Shown: positions 43,311 to 54,132, numbered from the stretch's first letter. The stretch: 64,000 bases of DNA from Capronia americana (GCA_016110215.1 JADWQD010000022.1:248001-312000), one strand, 5' to 3'. The notes: a model not told the origin generated them from the sequence alone. Program-made: numbers and translations.

Positions 43311-44690
43311 TCACGAGTCCACAAGCTCCTCCTTGATGGTCAGTACCTTGTGCTCGTGTTCCTCGACCTTCACGGATTCAGCAAGTGCATCTGGTTTGAT
43401 CTCGAGCTTCTCTTTCTTCACCCTCCTCTCGCTGGCCTTCCATCCCCGGACCTCCGCCTTGCACAAGCCCGTGCCCGCCAAATCACACTCCCCACACCTC
43501 CGTCCCACGGGCAAACAGACCGTTTGGCCCAGGCCGACCAACATTTTGTTGATCTCGTGCCATTTGTCCCGCGGCAACCACCCTTCCAGCCACATCCTCG
43601 TCTCCTCGGGGGTTTTCGTCTTGTGCCACCCCCAGAGATTCGTGATCCGGTGGACGTGCACGTCCACGCCGATGCCTTCGTCCTTGCCCCACGCGGCCGA
43701 CATGCACAGATATGCCATCTTGGGCCCCACGCCTGGGAGGCGCACCAGGCCTTCAACACTGTCCGGGATGTCGGAGTTGTACTCGTCCTTCAGGATCGTG
43801 GCCACCTGCTTGATGTACTTTGTCTTGTTGTTGTGGAAGCCGACCTTGCCAATGAGGCTGTCCAGCCACTTCGCGTCGCATGAGATGACGTTCTCGACCG
43901 TCAACGCAGATTGCGCAACCTTGCCTTCTCCATCATCACCGTCCCGAGGCCCGAGCTCGGTGTGTAGGCGCTGCATCGCCGCCGCTGTGACGGTATCCTT
44001 CGTCTGCGACGAGAGCATCAGCGCGGTGAGCGTGTGGTATCTCTTGTCGCGCGGCGGGGCACCCCGCCAGTACAGGTCTTCACACCCCATGGTGTCGACC
44101 GGGGCGGTGGGGTTGCGCTGCCGCATGGCTTTGACGGTGCTGTAGATTTCCTCCCAGTTGGAGGGTGCTTGGATGTGTACCCGTGCTGTTCCTCCCCGAG
44201 ATGCAGATGCTGTTCTTCGTGCTGCGATCTTGGGCTTTGCTCTCGCTCGTACCTGACCACGTCTCGGTAATGCTTTAGATTCGACGGCCTCGTCTGCATC
44301 TGCGTCTGCGGTGTCGTCTCCGTCCGTCCGAGGCGATGTGCATGCCATTTCCTGCTTCGTCACTGTCTCAGTCACCACTGTAGTTTTCAAGGGCGAGTCG
44401 ACCCCGAGTTTCCTCTTTTTGCTTGAACCCGGAGGAGAAGGAACTGCGTCCTCGATATCTGGAATGAGACAGCTCCTGGGGCGCTCTTCGTCTTTCGTTA
44501 TTCCAAGTTCTTGTCCTTCCTGCTCTTGCTCCTTCTCCTCCTTCTCTTCCTTTACCTCAACTTGTCCATCATACCCCAGCGCGAAGGATGCCAGTCGCTT
44601 CGAACTCCTTGTCGTTCGCCCCGTGCGCGCGTTGGGCGACAGGGCAGAGAAGATCCGCGTCGTGTCCTGAGAAATGCGGGAGGTGCGCAT
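43311..44690 (-). CDS. nth1: Endonuclease III homologue (DNA glycosylase/AP lyase)
   Basis: Bifunctional base-excision-repair enzyme removing oxidised pyrimidines in nucleus and mitochondria. Single exon of 459 residues starting MRTSRISQDTTRIFSALSPN; I chose ATG 44690 because the frame further upstream is leader-like. Residues 1-170 are a charged, low-complexity extension with KKRK and RR clusters typical of fungal Nth1 (targeting and regulation). The HhH-GPD domain follows: LTALMLSSQTKDTVTAAAMQ, helix-hairpin-helix LPGVGPKMA with the catalytic Lys324, and GVDVHVHRITNLWGW with the catalytic Asp343. The 4Fe-4S cysteines are Cys392, 399, 402 and 410, spaced 6-2-7 rather than the classic 6-2-5. 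The tail is Lys/Glu-rich. It is divergent from the Pex4-like gene (about 500 bp). Confidence 0.95.
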   Translation of the reverse strand: MRTSRISQDTTRIFSALSPNARTGRTTRSSKRLASFALGYDGQVEVKEEKEEKEQEQEGQELGITKDEERPRSCLIPDIEDAVPSPPGSSKKRKLGVDSPLKTTVVTETVTKQEMACTSPRTDGDDTADADADEAVESKALPRRGQVRARAKPKIAARRTASASRGGTARVHIQAPSNWEEIYSTVKAMRQRNPTAPVDTMGCEDLYWRGAPPRDKRYHTLTALMLSSQTKDTVTAAAMQRLHTELGPRDGDDGEGKVAQSALTVENVISCDAKWLDSLIGKVGFHNNKTKYIKQVATILKDEYNSDIPDSVEGLVRLPGVGPKMAYLCMSAAWGKDEGIGVDVHVHRITNLWGWHKTKTPEETRMWLEGWLPRDKWHEINKMLVGLGQTVCLPVGRRCGECDLAGTGLCKAEVRGWKASERRVKKEKLEIKPDALAESVKVEEHEHKVLTIKEELVDS

Positions 44691-45192
44691 GTTGAAAGGC
44701 CTGGGCGTGAGGTTGGAAGAAGCTACATAAGCTGAACGAAAAGTCCTACTCAATAGGTGCGCGAGTACGGAGTAGAAGAAAGAGACCCGTTCGACACGTC
44801 TTGCATCACCTACTGTGCCACCCCTTCGGGATGATGGGCTGCGCAGTAAGTGACTGCAGGGATCGCGTCTAGGGACTTTTAGCGGGTCTCTCTCCCCCCG
44901 CGATTCAAGCGCGCAGACGCAGATCAGGCACAACCTCGGCGGAGTTCGAGGCTCCAGGCTTGGAGCTCAAGCTGATCTGATTGATTGATGTGTCGGCCCG
45001 CGATGAGGCTGCCCTGCCAACACCAACGGTTCACTCTCCGTACTGAATACATAGTCCTCAGCCTCCGTTTGCCTCGCTCCAATTCCACCGTATACACTGA
45101 CTGTACAGTATCAGCTCTACACAGCTCTTTTGACCCGTTCTTCGCCCGCGCTCCCTCCCTCCATCTGACGACACATTCTGTATGCCGCAGCC
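44691..45192. promoter_or_regulatory. Divergent promoter of nth1 and the Pex4-like gene
   Basis: 502 bp between two divergently transcribed genes. I recognise no specific site. Confidence 0.5.
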
Positions 45193-45762
45193 ATGACATC
45201 CACCCCGCGGTCCAGCAAGTCGTCAGCCAAAAGCGCGCTCCGACGGCTCACGCAGGAGCTCGCCGACCTGCAAACCGATCCCAACGACGCGGTCCTGCAC
45301 CTCGGCCCCGCCAACGACGAGGACCTCTTCCAGTGGGAAGCCGTCCTCAAAGGCCCCCGCGACCCGACTTCGCCCTACTACGGCGGCCTGTGGCTGCTCT
45401 CCATCGCCGTGCCGCCCAACTATCCGATGGTGCCGCCCAAGGTGCAGTTCATCACCCCGATATGCCATCCGAACGTGCACTTCTCGACCGGCGAGATCTG
45501 CCTGACGCTGTTGAGCGGCGAGCACTGGGCCCCGATGTACACGCTGTCGACCACCATGGGGGCCATCCAGCAGCTACTGAGCACGCCGGGGCTGGACAGT
45601 CCGTTGAACGTGGATGTCGCGAATCTGTATAGGGAGAATGATACCGTTGGGGCGGAGGGGCTGGTGAGGTTCTGGACAGGCGCGAAGAGGTGGGCTGGCG
45701 AGGGTAAAGGCGGTTGGTTGAGTGAGAGGAGGAAGGGCACGGGTGGGAAGCTGGGCGAGTAG
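45193..45762 (+). CDS. pex4: Ubiquitin-conjugating enzyme E2, Pex4-like
   Basis: E2 enzyme; Pex4 mono-ubiquitinates the PTS1/PTS2 import receptors at peroxisomes so that they can be recycled. Single exon of 189 residues, close to yeast Pex4 (183). Start MTSTPRSSKSSAKSALRRLT. The UBC fold shows LFQWEAVLKGPRDPTSPYYG, PPNYPMVPPKVQFITPICHP with the HPN triad (92-94), and the catalytic Cys103 in TGEICLTLLSGEHWAPMYTL. Helix ends are GAIQQLLSTPGLDSPLNVDV and ANLYRENDTVGAEGLVRFW. The C-terminal 20 residues are Gly/Lys-rich and likely disordered. The Pex4 assignment rests on the LLSGEHWAPMYTLS loop and the length; another E2 class is possible. Confidence 0.85.
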   Translation: MTSTPRSSKSSAKSALRRLTQELADLQTDPNDAVLHLGPANDEDLFQWEAVLKGPRDPTSPYYGGLWLLSIAVPPNYPMVPPKVQFITPICHPNVHFSTGEICLTLLSGEHWAPMYTLSTTMGAIQQLLSTPGLDSPLNVDVANLYRENDTVGAEGLVRFWTGAKRWAGEGKGGWLSERRKGTGGKLGE

Positions 45763-46165
45763 ACCGCGCACTCGTTCGTGGTGGTCATCGGTGGTGTTTA
45801 TGCACGAGCATGACAAACGTGCAGTACCGCACATGTACAAGCAGGGATTGCGTCGTGTCCCGTCCTGTCCTGTCGTATCATGCGTGTACGGTGTATGGCG
45901 TTTTGCAGCAACGGACATAACAAATGAAACTGTATGTATGTGTGTGTCTCTGCGCTACGTCTTGAGGAACATGCCGCGACGTGCCATGTACAAGTGTACA
46001 AGGACCCGACTTCGGCTTTCCAGCATTGCTATACGATCCCATGTCAACCACAGCCTTGTGTGCTAATCTCGGGTCCATAGGATGGCTGGCCGACTCGCTG
46101 ATCCGAGGTTGCTTCTTCCAGTTCATTTGATATCTGGGCCACAGTGGCCGACTACAGCACATAGC
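45763..46165. other. Intergenic region
   Basis: 3' flank of the Pex4-like gene, with gtatgtatgtgtgtgtc simple sequence at about 45930-45950. No gene is seen. Confidence 0.45.
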
Positions 46166-46430
46166 GCATCCTAGTCAGCACCCGCCCTCGAGTCCAACAC
46201 GACAATCTTCCCAGCTGTGGTCAGGCCATTGCACATACACATCGGGCAATCGCCCATCTGTACTGACGCACAAGATATGGCTGTCCCAGCGGCCTCTGCC
46301 GAACTTGGCGGCAACGAGTCCCACCAGCGCAGCTTGCGCACATTCTCCGCCAGCCAGATCGATCCCTCGGGCCCGATGGCGACCTAATCCGCAGCAGGGG
46401 TGCTGTTTGTGACATGGGGAACTTGCCACG
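46166..46430 (-). pseudogene. Probable relic of an SMP-30/lactonase-type beta-propeller enzyme
   Basis: The minus strand shows three successive strings in different frames that together resemble the end of a fungal SMP-30/gluconolactonase-like protein. They are VAIGPEGSIWLAENVRKLRW (about 46384-46325), then AALVGLVAAKFGRGRWDSHI with LCVSTDG (about 46350-46265), then NGLTTAGKIVVLDSRAGAD before a TAG. Each piece matches a typical element in order (PEGxIWLA blade, FGRxxxDxxxLYVxTxGG blade, GKVVALD blade), separated by frameshifts. I found no upstream part of the gene. The family call is by pattern only. Confidence 0.42.
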
Positions 46431-47463
46431 CCAACAAGGCGTTTGCTCCTGTGGCTGAAGAAGAGACCCGAGCCCTGCCCGCATGCACTGTTCTAGTCGT
46501 TTCCTGACACCATCGTCATACTAGAAGGTCATGTCACCACCTCGTCCAGCTTCTGGAGGAAGTGCTTGGCCATACAGGTCCTGCTCGAGAATGTTTGAAA
46601 TGCGTATTGTAACAACCGAAGTGTCCTAGAGTTGATTAGCACTACCGCAGCACCAAAAGGGTCAAAAGGCTCATTGGTCGGCTGTTTCAAGGACAGGTGA
46701 GGCACCAATTGTGGCATGGGTGTTCAAACTCTCTCGCGGTCCCCTTTGACTGCTCAACGCTGCTGATCCTGACAGCCTTGGTCTGGGTACCATCCCGGTT
46801 GGGCGGACCAGGCTCTACGCCTTTGTTGGTAATCAGTAATTATGGAGGCTTTCGTGCATCTCGGCGTACTGCATGTTGCGGCAGTGGGCGAGCAGACTCA
46901 GGTCAGAATGGGGAGCTCTTGAGTGCATCGCAGATATGGTTCGCTGTCACCTTCAATTGCCTCTGGGAACTAGTATCAACTGTTTCTCGGGGAATTGTTT
47001 CCCGAGGTGCTCCCGCTGGGGAGTGTTTTATAAGCAGTATATCGCGTCCCGTGTCTGTGATATGGTATCAATTGGGGCCAGCGCCGGGGAAGATTTCAAG
47101 CCAGTCGAGCCATCTGCAAGGGCATTTGATCAGCTCATCTCATCGCGGCCCGTCAAGGACTTCTGCCGTAGGCGAAATATACGAAGCGCTTACAGAGAAC
47201 CAGGAAGCAACGGCTATATGAGGTAGGTGTGAGGTCAACGAGAGGTGAAGACAGTCTGGAGCTCGCTACCTGCTGCCTAGGGGCGGGTGATGCCGCTAAC
47301 CTTAAATGGCGAGGTGGACTCACCGCAGAATTCAAAGAACGGGGCAAAGTTTTTCCGATCAAATCATTTTGAGGCTCAAGTGAAAAGACAGTGAATTCTT
47401 CTTCGCCCTACATATATTCGCGTAGTCGAATTTGTGGGCGATCCTGGAGGAGTTGCATTCACG
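46431..47463. other. Gene-poor interval upstream of urb2
   Basis: About 1 kb holding the urb2 promoter. A 174-codon plus-strand frame (46697-47221) lacks domain or codon support. Confidence 0.45.
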
Positions 47464-50400
47464 ATGGTGAAGATGTCTTTCGAGGCAAGCATGGCTGACC
47501 TCGAGCGGATGCAGGGGCCCGCCGAAGTCGTTCTCGAGGAGGCAGCCAAAATCCTCGGAATCGACCTGGAGAAAAGCATTCAACGTAGCTCTGTTGAACC
47601 GCTGTACAAGACGACGCTCAACTCGCAAGGTTTCAAACAGCAATGGGTTTTGCGTTGGCTCTTGAAAAAGCTAAAGCTGGGTGTGCCAGATGCGAAATCT
47701 AGAAGTACAGCTGGGGAAAGTCAGACAAGGTATGGCATGTCCGTGCAGATGTTGGATTGCACGACGTCTAACAGCGTTCCCAGTTTCACCTCCAATGGCA
47801 AGTTTTGGTCATTACTTCTCAACGTGACATGCTCTATGCCCAATGATGTATGCTCCGAAATCCTCCTGGAGCGACACTTCTACGAAGCACTCACCGAGTT
47901 GATCCAAGGAGTGCTTCGTCAACAGGAAGGCGAATCGGCGACTTTCGACGCATCAGCCATAGACGCCGAACATGAAGGTCCACCGACCAAGAAAAGAAGG
48001 CTGTCTCGGTCATCCTCCCTTCCGCAAAACGGCCAAGTTGAGCTCGACACGACCATTTGGATTGCTTCACAAGCCGCGTGTCGCTGCGTCGACCTTTTCG
48101 ACTCCTCGTCCTCAGAGATGACTACGCCGCGTCGTAACGTTTCAATGTGGACCGGTAGCCTGCAAACCCAGGCTGCTCTGCTTGGGATATTGCTTGAGTC
48201 GGTCAATTATCTGCTGAGGCACAACTCTAGAGTCGAGAGCTGTGATCTAGTTGTGGGTATGCTCAATACCTTGCTGGCCTTCTGGGACAACAGCGTATCA
48301 GCTAGCAGTTTGAGGGACGATGAGCGGCAACAAGCTTTCGCCTCCCACTGTTTGATGCCCTGTTTGTCTCTCCTTAACCATTTAATCGGCGCCCGCTCCG
48401 ACCAGCCATCCTTCACACCATCAAGGAATAACTTGGAGCGCCTGATTGCGGTCAACGTTGTCTTCCCTTTGCGCACGACATTCAACGAACAATTCACAAA
48501 GAAATGGAGGGCCACGGCGGACATTCTGCTCCACGAACAAATGGATACGTTGCTTCAGGCTTATGACCGTCAGACTCTACCCTCCGAGGCTGGCTCTGAA
48601 GTCTCACGGGTGGTAGCTGGATCATCCATGCAACAGTTTTCGTGGATTGTCCTTGATGTGGCTGCACGATCAGTCCCGTTTACGGATCTTAGGAGGCGCC
48701 AGCAAGAACAACCATATCTCGACTCTCTGTTAATTTGGCTGGTGCATGCTACCTGGCCTCATGTCCCACGTGTCACTTCAACGGGGGTTCTGCGACAGCA
48801 GTTCGCCGAGGACCAAGGCGCCTGGGTGTCTCCGCTGGAGCTTCTACTCGATGTTGCTCGCTCGAGGAAGCTGCACATCTCATTGCCCATCATTAGCTAC
48901 ATCCTTCAAGCCGTGCTAGCTACCGAGCCTCAATCAGCACCTTGGTCACTTCTCATCAAAGTCATTCAACTGGGCTCAGACATTTTAGTGCCCGATTCTA
49001 CTTCGTCGGCTTCTAAAAGCTTTCTTAGTCAAGTCGTGAGTAGGATTGAATCCAGCACTGTCACGACACGCGAGTACGACTTGGTGCGAGATCGGCTTGT
49101 TCTACCTTTGATGCGCGACTGTGCTCGGTCGAGGGCACTTGGTGTGTTTGTCGAGGTGTGGCAACAGTGCCTGGCTGAATCAATGCGAGTTCGCTACACG
49201 TCAAAGCACAGTCACGACATTCCGACTGTACTGGTGTGGGAAGATGACGACGTGTTTGATGAATTCAAGACCCTCAGCGTGCTCCATGCGCCACCAGGCA
49301 TGGCTGGGCGAATGCTGAAAGACCTAGTGGAATCCGTCAAGGGACTGGGAGAAAAAATAGGGTCAACGACTGGCGAGTTTGCAAAGTTGGCTATCTTCTC
49401 GGTCCTTCTGGAGAACATACATTCCAGTGGTGAACAACTAGGGCTCGCTATGGATCAGCTGGCTTCCCTCTTACGCGGGGCAGTGGAAGTTCTGCGTCGC
49501 AAGTCGGACTTTCAAGGCCAACGCCGGAGGTTAAGAAAGCTTGTACGATTGCTCGTCGACTCGACGGAGTCCGAGGCGCTTCCTCAGGAGGTCGATTCTC
49601 TGTTAGAGCCCAGTTGCAACTTCGTGTCTTTGAGCAACGTCTGCAATTTCGATCCAGACCACAGCGCCACGCAGGCAGGGAAGTTCCTCGAATGCCTCGA
49701 ATGCTTTTCACTTGTTGTTGAACTTGCTGCTAAATTGCCTCGTTTCAAGTCGAAGATGGAGGCCGAGATGCATCACTTGCAAGACGCCGCAGCTGCCCAC
49801 ATGTCAAACCAAGGGCGTCTGTGGAATGGACGCAGTGTCGAGTGCTGCGACGTTGAGGCACTTGTGATGGCATGCATTGGCAGGCTGTTGCAGAGGGCGG
49901 TGGTATTCTCAATGTACCCCGACATATTCGGGAAGTTCATCGGGGACTGTGTCAAGGAAGTTACAACACCTCCACCATCGACGCTTGCTGAGACAACTTC
50001 ACCAAACCTGCTTGATCTTTCGATGGCTGCGCTGCAAGATGGGCAGGTCGCTTGTGCTCCTCTTCTCCGAAAAGCGCTTTTTGAAAGCATCACTGGTGCG
50101 CTCTGGGCAGATGAGACCGACATGAAAGCGTGTCGAAGTGTCCTCGAGAGTCTCGGTATCGAAACGATGAGCAGAGCCGCGGTGGAAAAGCTTGCTGACG
50201 GAATGCGCGACCGATTGTTCCGGAGGGCTGGCAGGAGAAGCATGGACTCGATTGCAAAAGACATGAGTTATCTGATATACTTGGAAACACTCTTCCCCGG
50301 AATTTTCATCAACATCAAGCATTTGGACGAGTGGTGTGCACTGTCAGAGAGAGAGTTCGAGCTCAAAGACGGAAGCCAATCCCCACTTCCTGCGATGAAG

Positions 50401-52029
50401 GAAGCTAACCTGTCGACTTCCTATCTGCTGGCGGTCGACATGCTGAGGCAGGTGCTCCAAGCGATGTGGGCACGAGCAGTTGCAGCATGCAACACACCGT
50501 CTCTTGTCAGCCTTGTTTCATGGATGGTCAAGAAGTTCGAGGAATCTGAGAAGCACCTGTCCCCAAAGAAGACGCTTCCATTCTCGTGCGTTCAGATTCT
50601 GTTGCTTTGCGCCTGCCGTTCTATTGGCAGCGACCTAACCATGGTACAAGAGCAGCAGCTGCATGAGATGGAGGAATTTTATCTCAAAAGGACTATTCAT
50701 CATCTCGATCTAATGTCGCAAGAAGAATTCGACCAGGACACTGTTTTCCTGCTGAAACTCGCTCTTGATGGCATTGGCATTGGACCTGCGATCGAGATGA
50801 AAGAGACACTCCAGCAAGCGACCGCCATCCTCCTAGACAAGCTGAGGGGCTACAACCAATCACACGCAAAATGTCCCGATACGAAGTTCAACGGTCGAGT
50901 AGCCCTGTCGATCCGACGCAAGTGTCTCAGCTCGGGAGTGCAATCCGCGGTCGGACCTCTCCAGGAAGAAGCAAGCGAATGGTTACAGGAGCTGCCCTCT
51001 TGTGACAATGACTCGCAAGTCTGGACGTACGCCACAATCACTTCCCTTGCAGCCAACGCAGACCTGTTTACTCGCCAAAGGGGACCCGGAGAATGGTCGA
51101 ATCTACTTCAGGTCCTTCGTCGGAAGGCCCAGGACGCTTCGTATCAACCCGCATGCGCTGTCGTGGTGGCTTCGGTCATCACGCATGTCAAGCAACAACA
51201 CATCGCACAATATCCACATCTGGCTCAGGAACTTGCAGAAGTTGCGTCTCTGGCCAGTAATGCAGAGAAATTACACGGACATGGACTAGCGCTCGCCTTG
51301 GAAAACTGCAGACGAGTGCTTGAGCTTCACCCGGTCGTTGTCAACCAATCGACCCTCGACCGATTACTCTCGTCTCTCCGAATCATCGCCTCGTCCACAA
51401 CCGAAAACACCACCCAGCTGAAGTCAATTCCTTCGTCGGCACATATATACGAACAGCTGTGTGCCGTGGTCGGGGCTATACTTGGAAGACACCGGCGCCG
51501 CGTCTCCGACCGTTACCACTTGTTGCTTCCTGTATTACAAGCTCTTTTGCGGTGCCTTTTCTGGCCCGGCAAACCCGCCACCGAGCGTCAACGAGGCACC
51601 GCAGTAGAGCATCTGCTCACATTCGCGAAGACTCTGCCCAGCTGGATGCGTGATTCTAGCGGGCCTCTGCCACTGTCCTCGGCAGATCAAATATCGAGAC
51701 TATTCTCGTCGGTATGCAATCCAACGGTGTCGGCAGCACGCTCATCCCACAAGCGGCGCAACGAGCTCAATGACGAGGTGAAGCAAGCACGGAAGTTGGC
51801 AGGTCAGCACATGCAGTACCTTGTCACGGAATACTGCCGATACTTCCTTGACGGCCAGATAGCGCCCTCGATGAAGGATCAATTAATGGCAGGCATGTAC
51901 CGAGTCTTGGACGCGATTGATAGAGACGTCATGAGGGCGATGAATGCAGGCATGGACCCAAGCACGAGGGCAGTGTTCAAGAATCTGTATGATGCCTACC
52001 AGCGATATGGCAGATGGGACAAGAGCTAG
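47464..52029 (+). CDS. urb2: Urb2/Npa2-family nucleolar ribosome-biogenesis protein
   Basis: Large alpha-helical nucleolar protein of pre-60S particles, acting with Npa1/Urb1 in early 27S pre-rRNA processing. The frame is open from 47434 to 52029; the first ATG is 47464 (MVKMSFEASMADLERMQG). A 54-nt in-frame segment at 47730-47783 has a GTATGG donor, CTAAC branch site and CCCAG acceptor and is probably an intron; removing it gives about 1,503 residues, otherwise 1,521. The body is HEAT-like helices. The C-terminal family domain (Urb2/Npa2) includes RYHLLLPVLQALLRCLFWPG, then the ending YCRYFLDGQIAPSMKDQLMA, GMYRVLDAIDRDVMRAMNAG and FKNLYDAYQRYGRWDKS, which is the strongest evidence. No enzyme motif is present. 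The stop TAG is at 52027-52029. Confidence 0.9.
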   Translation: MVKMSFEASMADLERMQGPAEVVLEEAAKILGIDLEKSIQRSSVEPLYKTTLNSQGFKQQWVLRWLLKKLKLGVPDAKSRSTAGESQTRYGMSVQMLDCTTSNSVPSFTSNGKFWSLLLNVTCSMPNDVCSEILLERHFYEALTELIQGVLRQQEGESATFDASAIDAEHEGPPTKKRRLSRSSSLPQNGQVELDTTIWIASQAACRCVDLFDSSSSEMTTPRRNVSMWTGSLQTQAALLGILLESVNYLLRHNSRVESCDLVVGMLNTLLAFWDNSVSASSLRDDERQQAFASHCLMPCLSLLNHLIGARSDQPSFTPSRNNLERLIAVNVVFPLRTTFNEQFTKKWRATADILLHEQMDTLLQAYDRQTLPSEAGSEVSRVVAGSSMQQFSWIVLDVAARSVPFTDLRRRQQEQPYLDSLLIWLVHATWPHVPRVTSTGVLRQQFAEDQGAWVSPLELLLDVARSRKLHISLPIISYILQAVLATEPQSAPWSLLIKVIQLGSDILVPDSTSSASKSFLSQVVSRIESSTVTTREYDLVRDRLVLPLMRDCARSRALGVFVEVWQQCLAESMRVRYTSKHSHDIPTVLVWEDDDVFDEFKTLSVLHAPPGMAGRMLKDLVESVKGLGEKIGSTTGEFAKLAIFSVLLENIHSSGEQLGLAMDQLASLLRGAVEVLRRKSDFQGQRRRLRKLVRLLVDSTESEALPQEVDSLLEPSCNFVSLSNVCNFDPDHSATQAGKFLECLECFSLVVELAAKLPRFKSKMEAEMHHLQDAAAAHMSNQGRLWNGRSVECCDVEALVMACIGRLLQRAVVFSMYPDIFGKFIGDCVKEVTTPPPSTLAETTSPNLLDLSMAALQDGQVACAPLLRKALFESITGALWADETDMKACRSVLESLGIETMSRAAVEKLADGMRDRLFRRAGRRSMDSIAKDMSYLIYLETLFPGIFINIKHLDEWCALSEREFELKDGSQSPLPAMKEANLSTSYLLAVDMLRQVLQAMWARAVAACNTPSLVSLVSWMVKKFEESEKHLSPKKTLPFSCVQILLLCACRSIGSDLTMVQEQQLHEMEEFYLKRTIHHLDLMSQEEFDQDTVFLLKLALDGIGIGPAIEMKETLQQATAILLDKLRGYNQSHAKCPDTKFNGRVALSIRRKCLSSGVQSAVGPLQEEASEWLQELPSCDNDSQVWTYATITSLAANADLFTRQRGPGEWSNLLQVLRRKAQDASYQPACAVVVASVITHVKQQHIAQYPHLAQELAEVASLASNAEKLHGHGLALALENCRRVLELHPVVVNQSTLDRLLSSLRIIASSTTENTTQLKSIPSSAHIYEQLCAVVGAILGRHRRRVSDRYHLLLPVLQALLRCLFWPGKPATERQRGTAVEHLLTFAKTLPSWMRDSSGPLPLSSADQISRLFSSVCNPTVSAARSSHKRRNELNDEVKQARKLAGQHMQYLVTEYCRYFLDGQIAPSMKDQLMAGMYRVLDAIDRDVMRAMNAGMDPSTRAVFKNLYDAYQRYGRWDKS

Positions 52030-54132
52030 ATGATGGGGCCCACGAAGGGAGCCATCTCACAGATCCCACGATCGTGAAACATGATCTTCTCTAGGTAAAT
52101 ATTCGCTTATCTAGTACGTACAGTCAGTACCACTTGGTACCTATCTAGCCCTGCTCTCGCTAACGTGCTCCCCCACGAGCGAGGAAGTCGGTGAAGCCGA
52201 AGCGAAGCGAGCCCCCGGTGGCCATTGCTTGGAGCCGGGCATTTGAGTTCGACCATCGTAGCGACGGTCGAAGAGCCCAAGCCCAAGCGGGTGCTCGATG
52301 CTTCCTGCCCACCCGCCGCTATTCTTAACCTCTCCGGCCTGCTGCCTCCTTCCCGCTGTAGCTTGTCGATTGGCACCTAGTCTGAAGCTTCCATCGAAAC
52401 CCCCAGGCGCACGGAAGTAGCGGCCGCTCTTTTACCCTCTAGCTTTACACCGCTCGAGACTTTGCGAGACGTCTCGTTGACAGCGTCGCCCAAGCCAGCA
52501 ACATGCCCATGCCCTACGACACCACACTAGGCCGTGCGTAAACACTCTTTCTCTAACCAACCACAAAAGTCGTTCTCTACCTTGTACCTTTGCCGGTAAA
52601 TCTGCCGGCATTTCGCACTACGCGAACCAATTACACGACCCTAGAGTTCAGATCCCGGACTCTGTCCATACCTTCACAGTAACAAGGCGCAAACACAAAG
52701 CTGCGTCCTTCGCATCTGCATCTGCTAGGCCAGAAGCCTCGATGCCAGAATACGAAAGCTGCATCGACAAAGCGCAAGGATTGGTTTGACTCGTGGCTTA
52801 AGCGAGGGTACCGGACTCGAAGTTCGCCCGAAGACGACACAGGACTCACACTGAAAAGCACAGCTCACTGCCCCTTTGGAGGAGCAATATCCCTCATCTT
52901 GCAGATTGGCAGCCTCACCTTGAAAAATAATGAGCCTAGTGGCCGGTGGCCGCTATGCAACAGGTCGAGTCCAGTCCAGTCCGGTCCAGCTCTGCTTGTT
53001 CAGCCGGACACCTCATCACCTGCCCTGCGTATAGGTTTGTCATCGATATGGGTGCGAGATTGAGTTTCCTGGAGAGTTCCCGCCGGCTTCCCATGTGACC
53101 CGGTTTCGAACCCAAAGGCGATGATGTAGTGGGGTTAACAGCGGCACCGCGGTGCTCCAGCTGACCTGTCATTCTAGGATAGAGCATGCTCAGAAACCCG
53201 TACAGGATGCCGGGCGGGCAACATTGTGCTAGTCTGCGCGACGCGGCACAGTAATTACGAGACTGCCCAGCCACATTTCAGACTGGGTGATACACGAGCA
53301 TGCAGGATGGGCCTTACAAGGCAGGCAAACTCGCAGAATCGCAACTTGGTTCGAAAGGCAGGGAAGAGGCAGTGCAGTCAACTTTTCGGGTAGTGAAGGA
53401 GGCTGAGTGTTGCACGCTGGGGGGCCCAGCAAGTTATAACTCGCCAGACCCCCTTGCTCTTAGCCTGGAGCAACGCTACACGCGAGCCAAGGGACCTTCA
53501 ACGCCCGACGGCAGAAGTATCACGTGGCGTCGAATGGGCTGCTGTGCGACTCCAAGGATGCAAGTTGGAGATGCCAGATGCTCAGGCCCAAGAGGGTGAG
53601 ACTGTGGCTGCGTCCAGTGGTCGGACCGGGGGGTCTCGGACTGGGAATTCCCTCCCTGGGCAGCCAGCATTTGAGCCTCAAGTGGGGTCTGCCATTTTCA
53701 ACTTCTTCGCTCAGGTCCACGTCTACCCTTGGTTTCTCTCCACTTTGCCTGGTCAGATCCATCATGCACCCTTTTCTCTACGAGTAATAACCTCCATGTC
53801 CGTTGTGGTCTAGCCTACTACTCGTAATGCTCACCGGCTCGGGCCTCTTTCAGGAAATTGCGGCTCTGCTCAGTCTCCCTTGCTTCCCTTGTGGCCAGCC
53901 TGACTGTATCACCGCGATGGAGATGGTTGGGAATGGGAAATCTATATGGGCTGCTCTCCCCAGCCTTGTTGCCTTTCACCGAACGGTGCACTGTGCTTGC
54001 TCTTCGCAATGATCCTGGTCCTTCTTTGAACGCCGCTCCCACGCCTTCCACTATGCTGCTGGGTGCCGTGACCGCAACGCATTCTCGGGGCTGCTTATCG
54101 ACCGCAAACTCCATCTGCTCTCGTTGTTGGGG
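52030..54132. other. Gene-poor interval (2.1 kb)
   Basis: Urb2 3' flank and the F-box gene promoter. A short ATG-led string at 52503 (MPMPYDTTLG) and a roughly 110-codon ATG-less frame at about 52690-53030 (with KAASTKRKDWFDSWLKRGY) look faintly protein-like. I could not join them into a model. Confidence 0.4.

Noticed and set aside
46697..47221. 174-codon plus-strand open frame upstream of urb2
   Set aside because: No recognisable family or coding pattern; it lies in the promoter interval.
52503..53035. Possible multi-exon gene starting MPMPYDTTLG with a Lys/Arg-rich downstream frame
   Set aside because: I could not find splice sites that keep an open frame or match any family.
53090..53120. 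GGGTTCGAAACC on the minus strand, a possible tRNA T-arm
   Set aside because: No D arm, anticodon arm or acceptor stem lies nearby.
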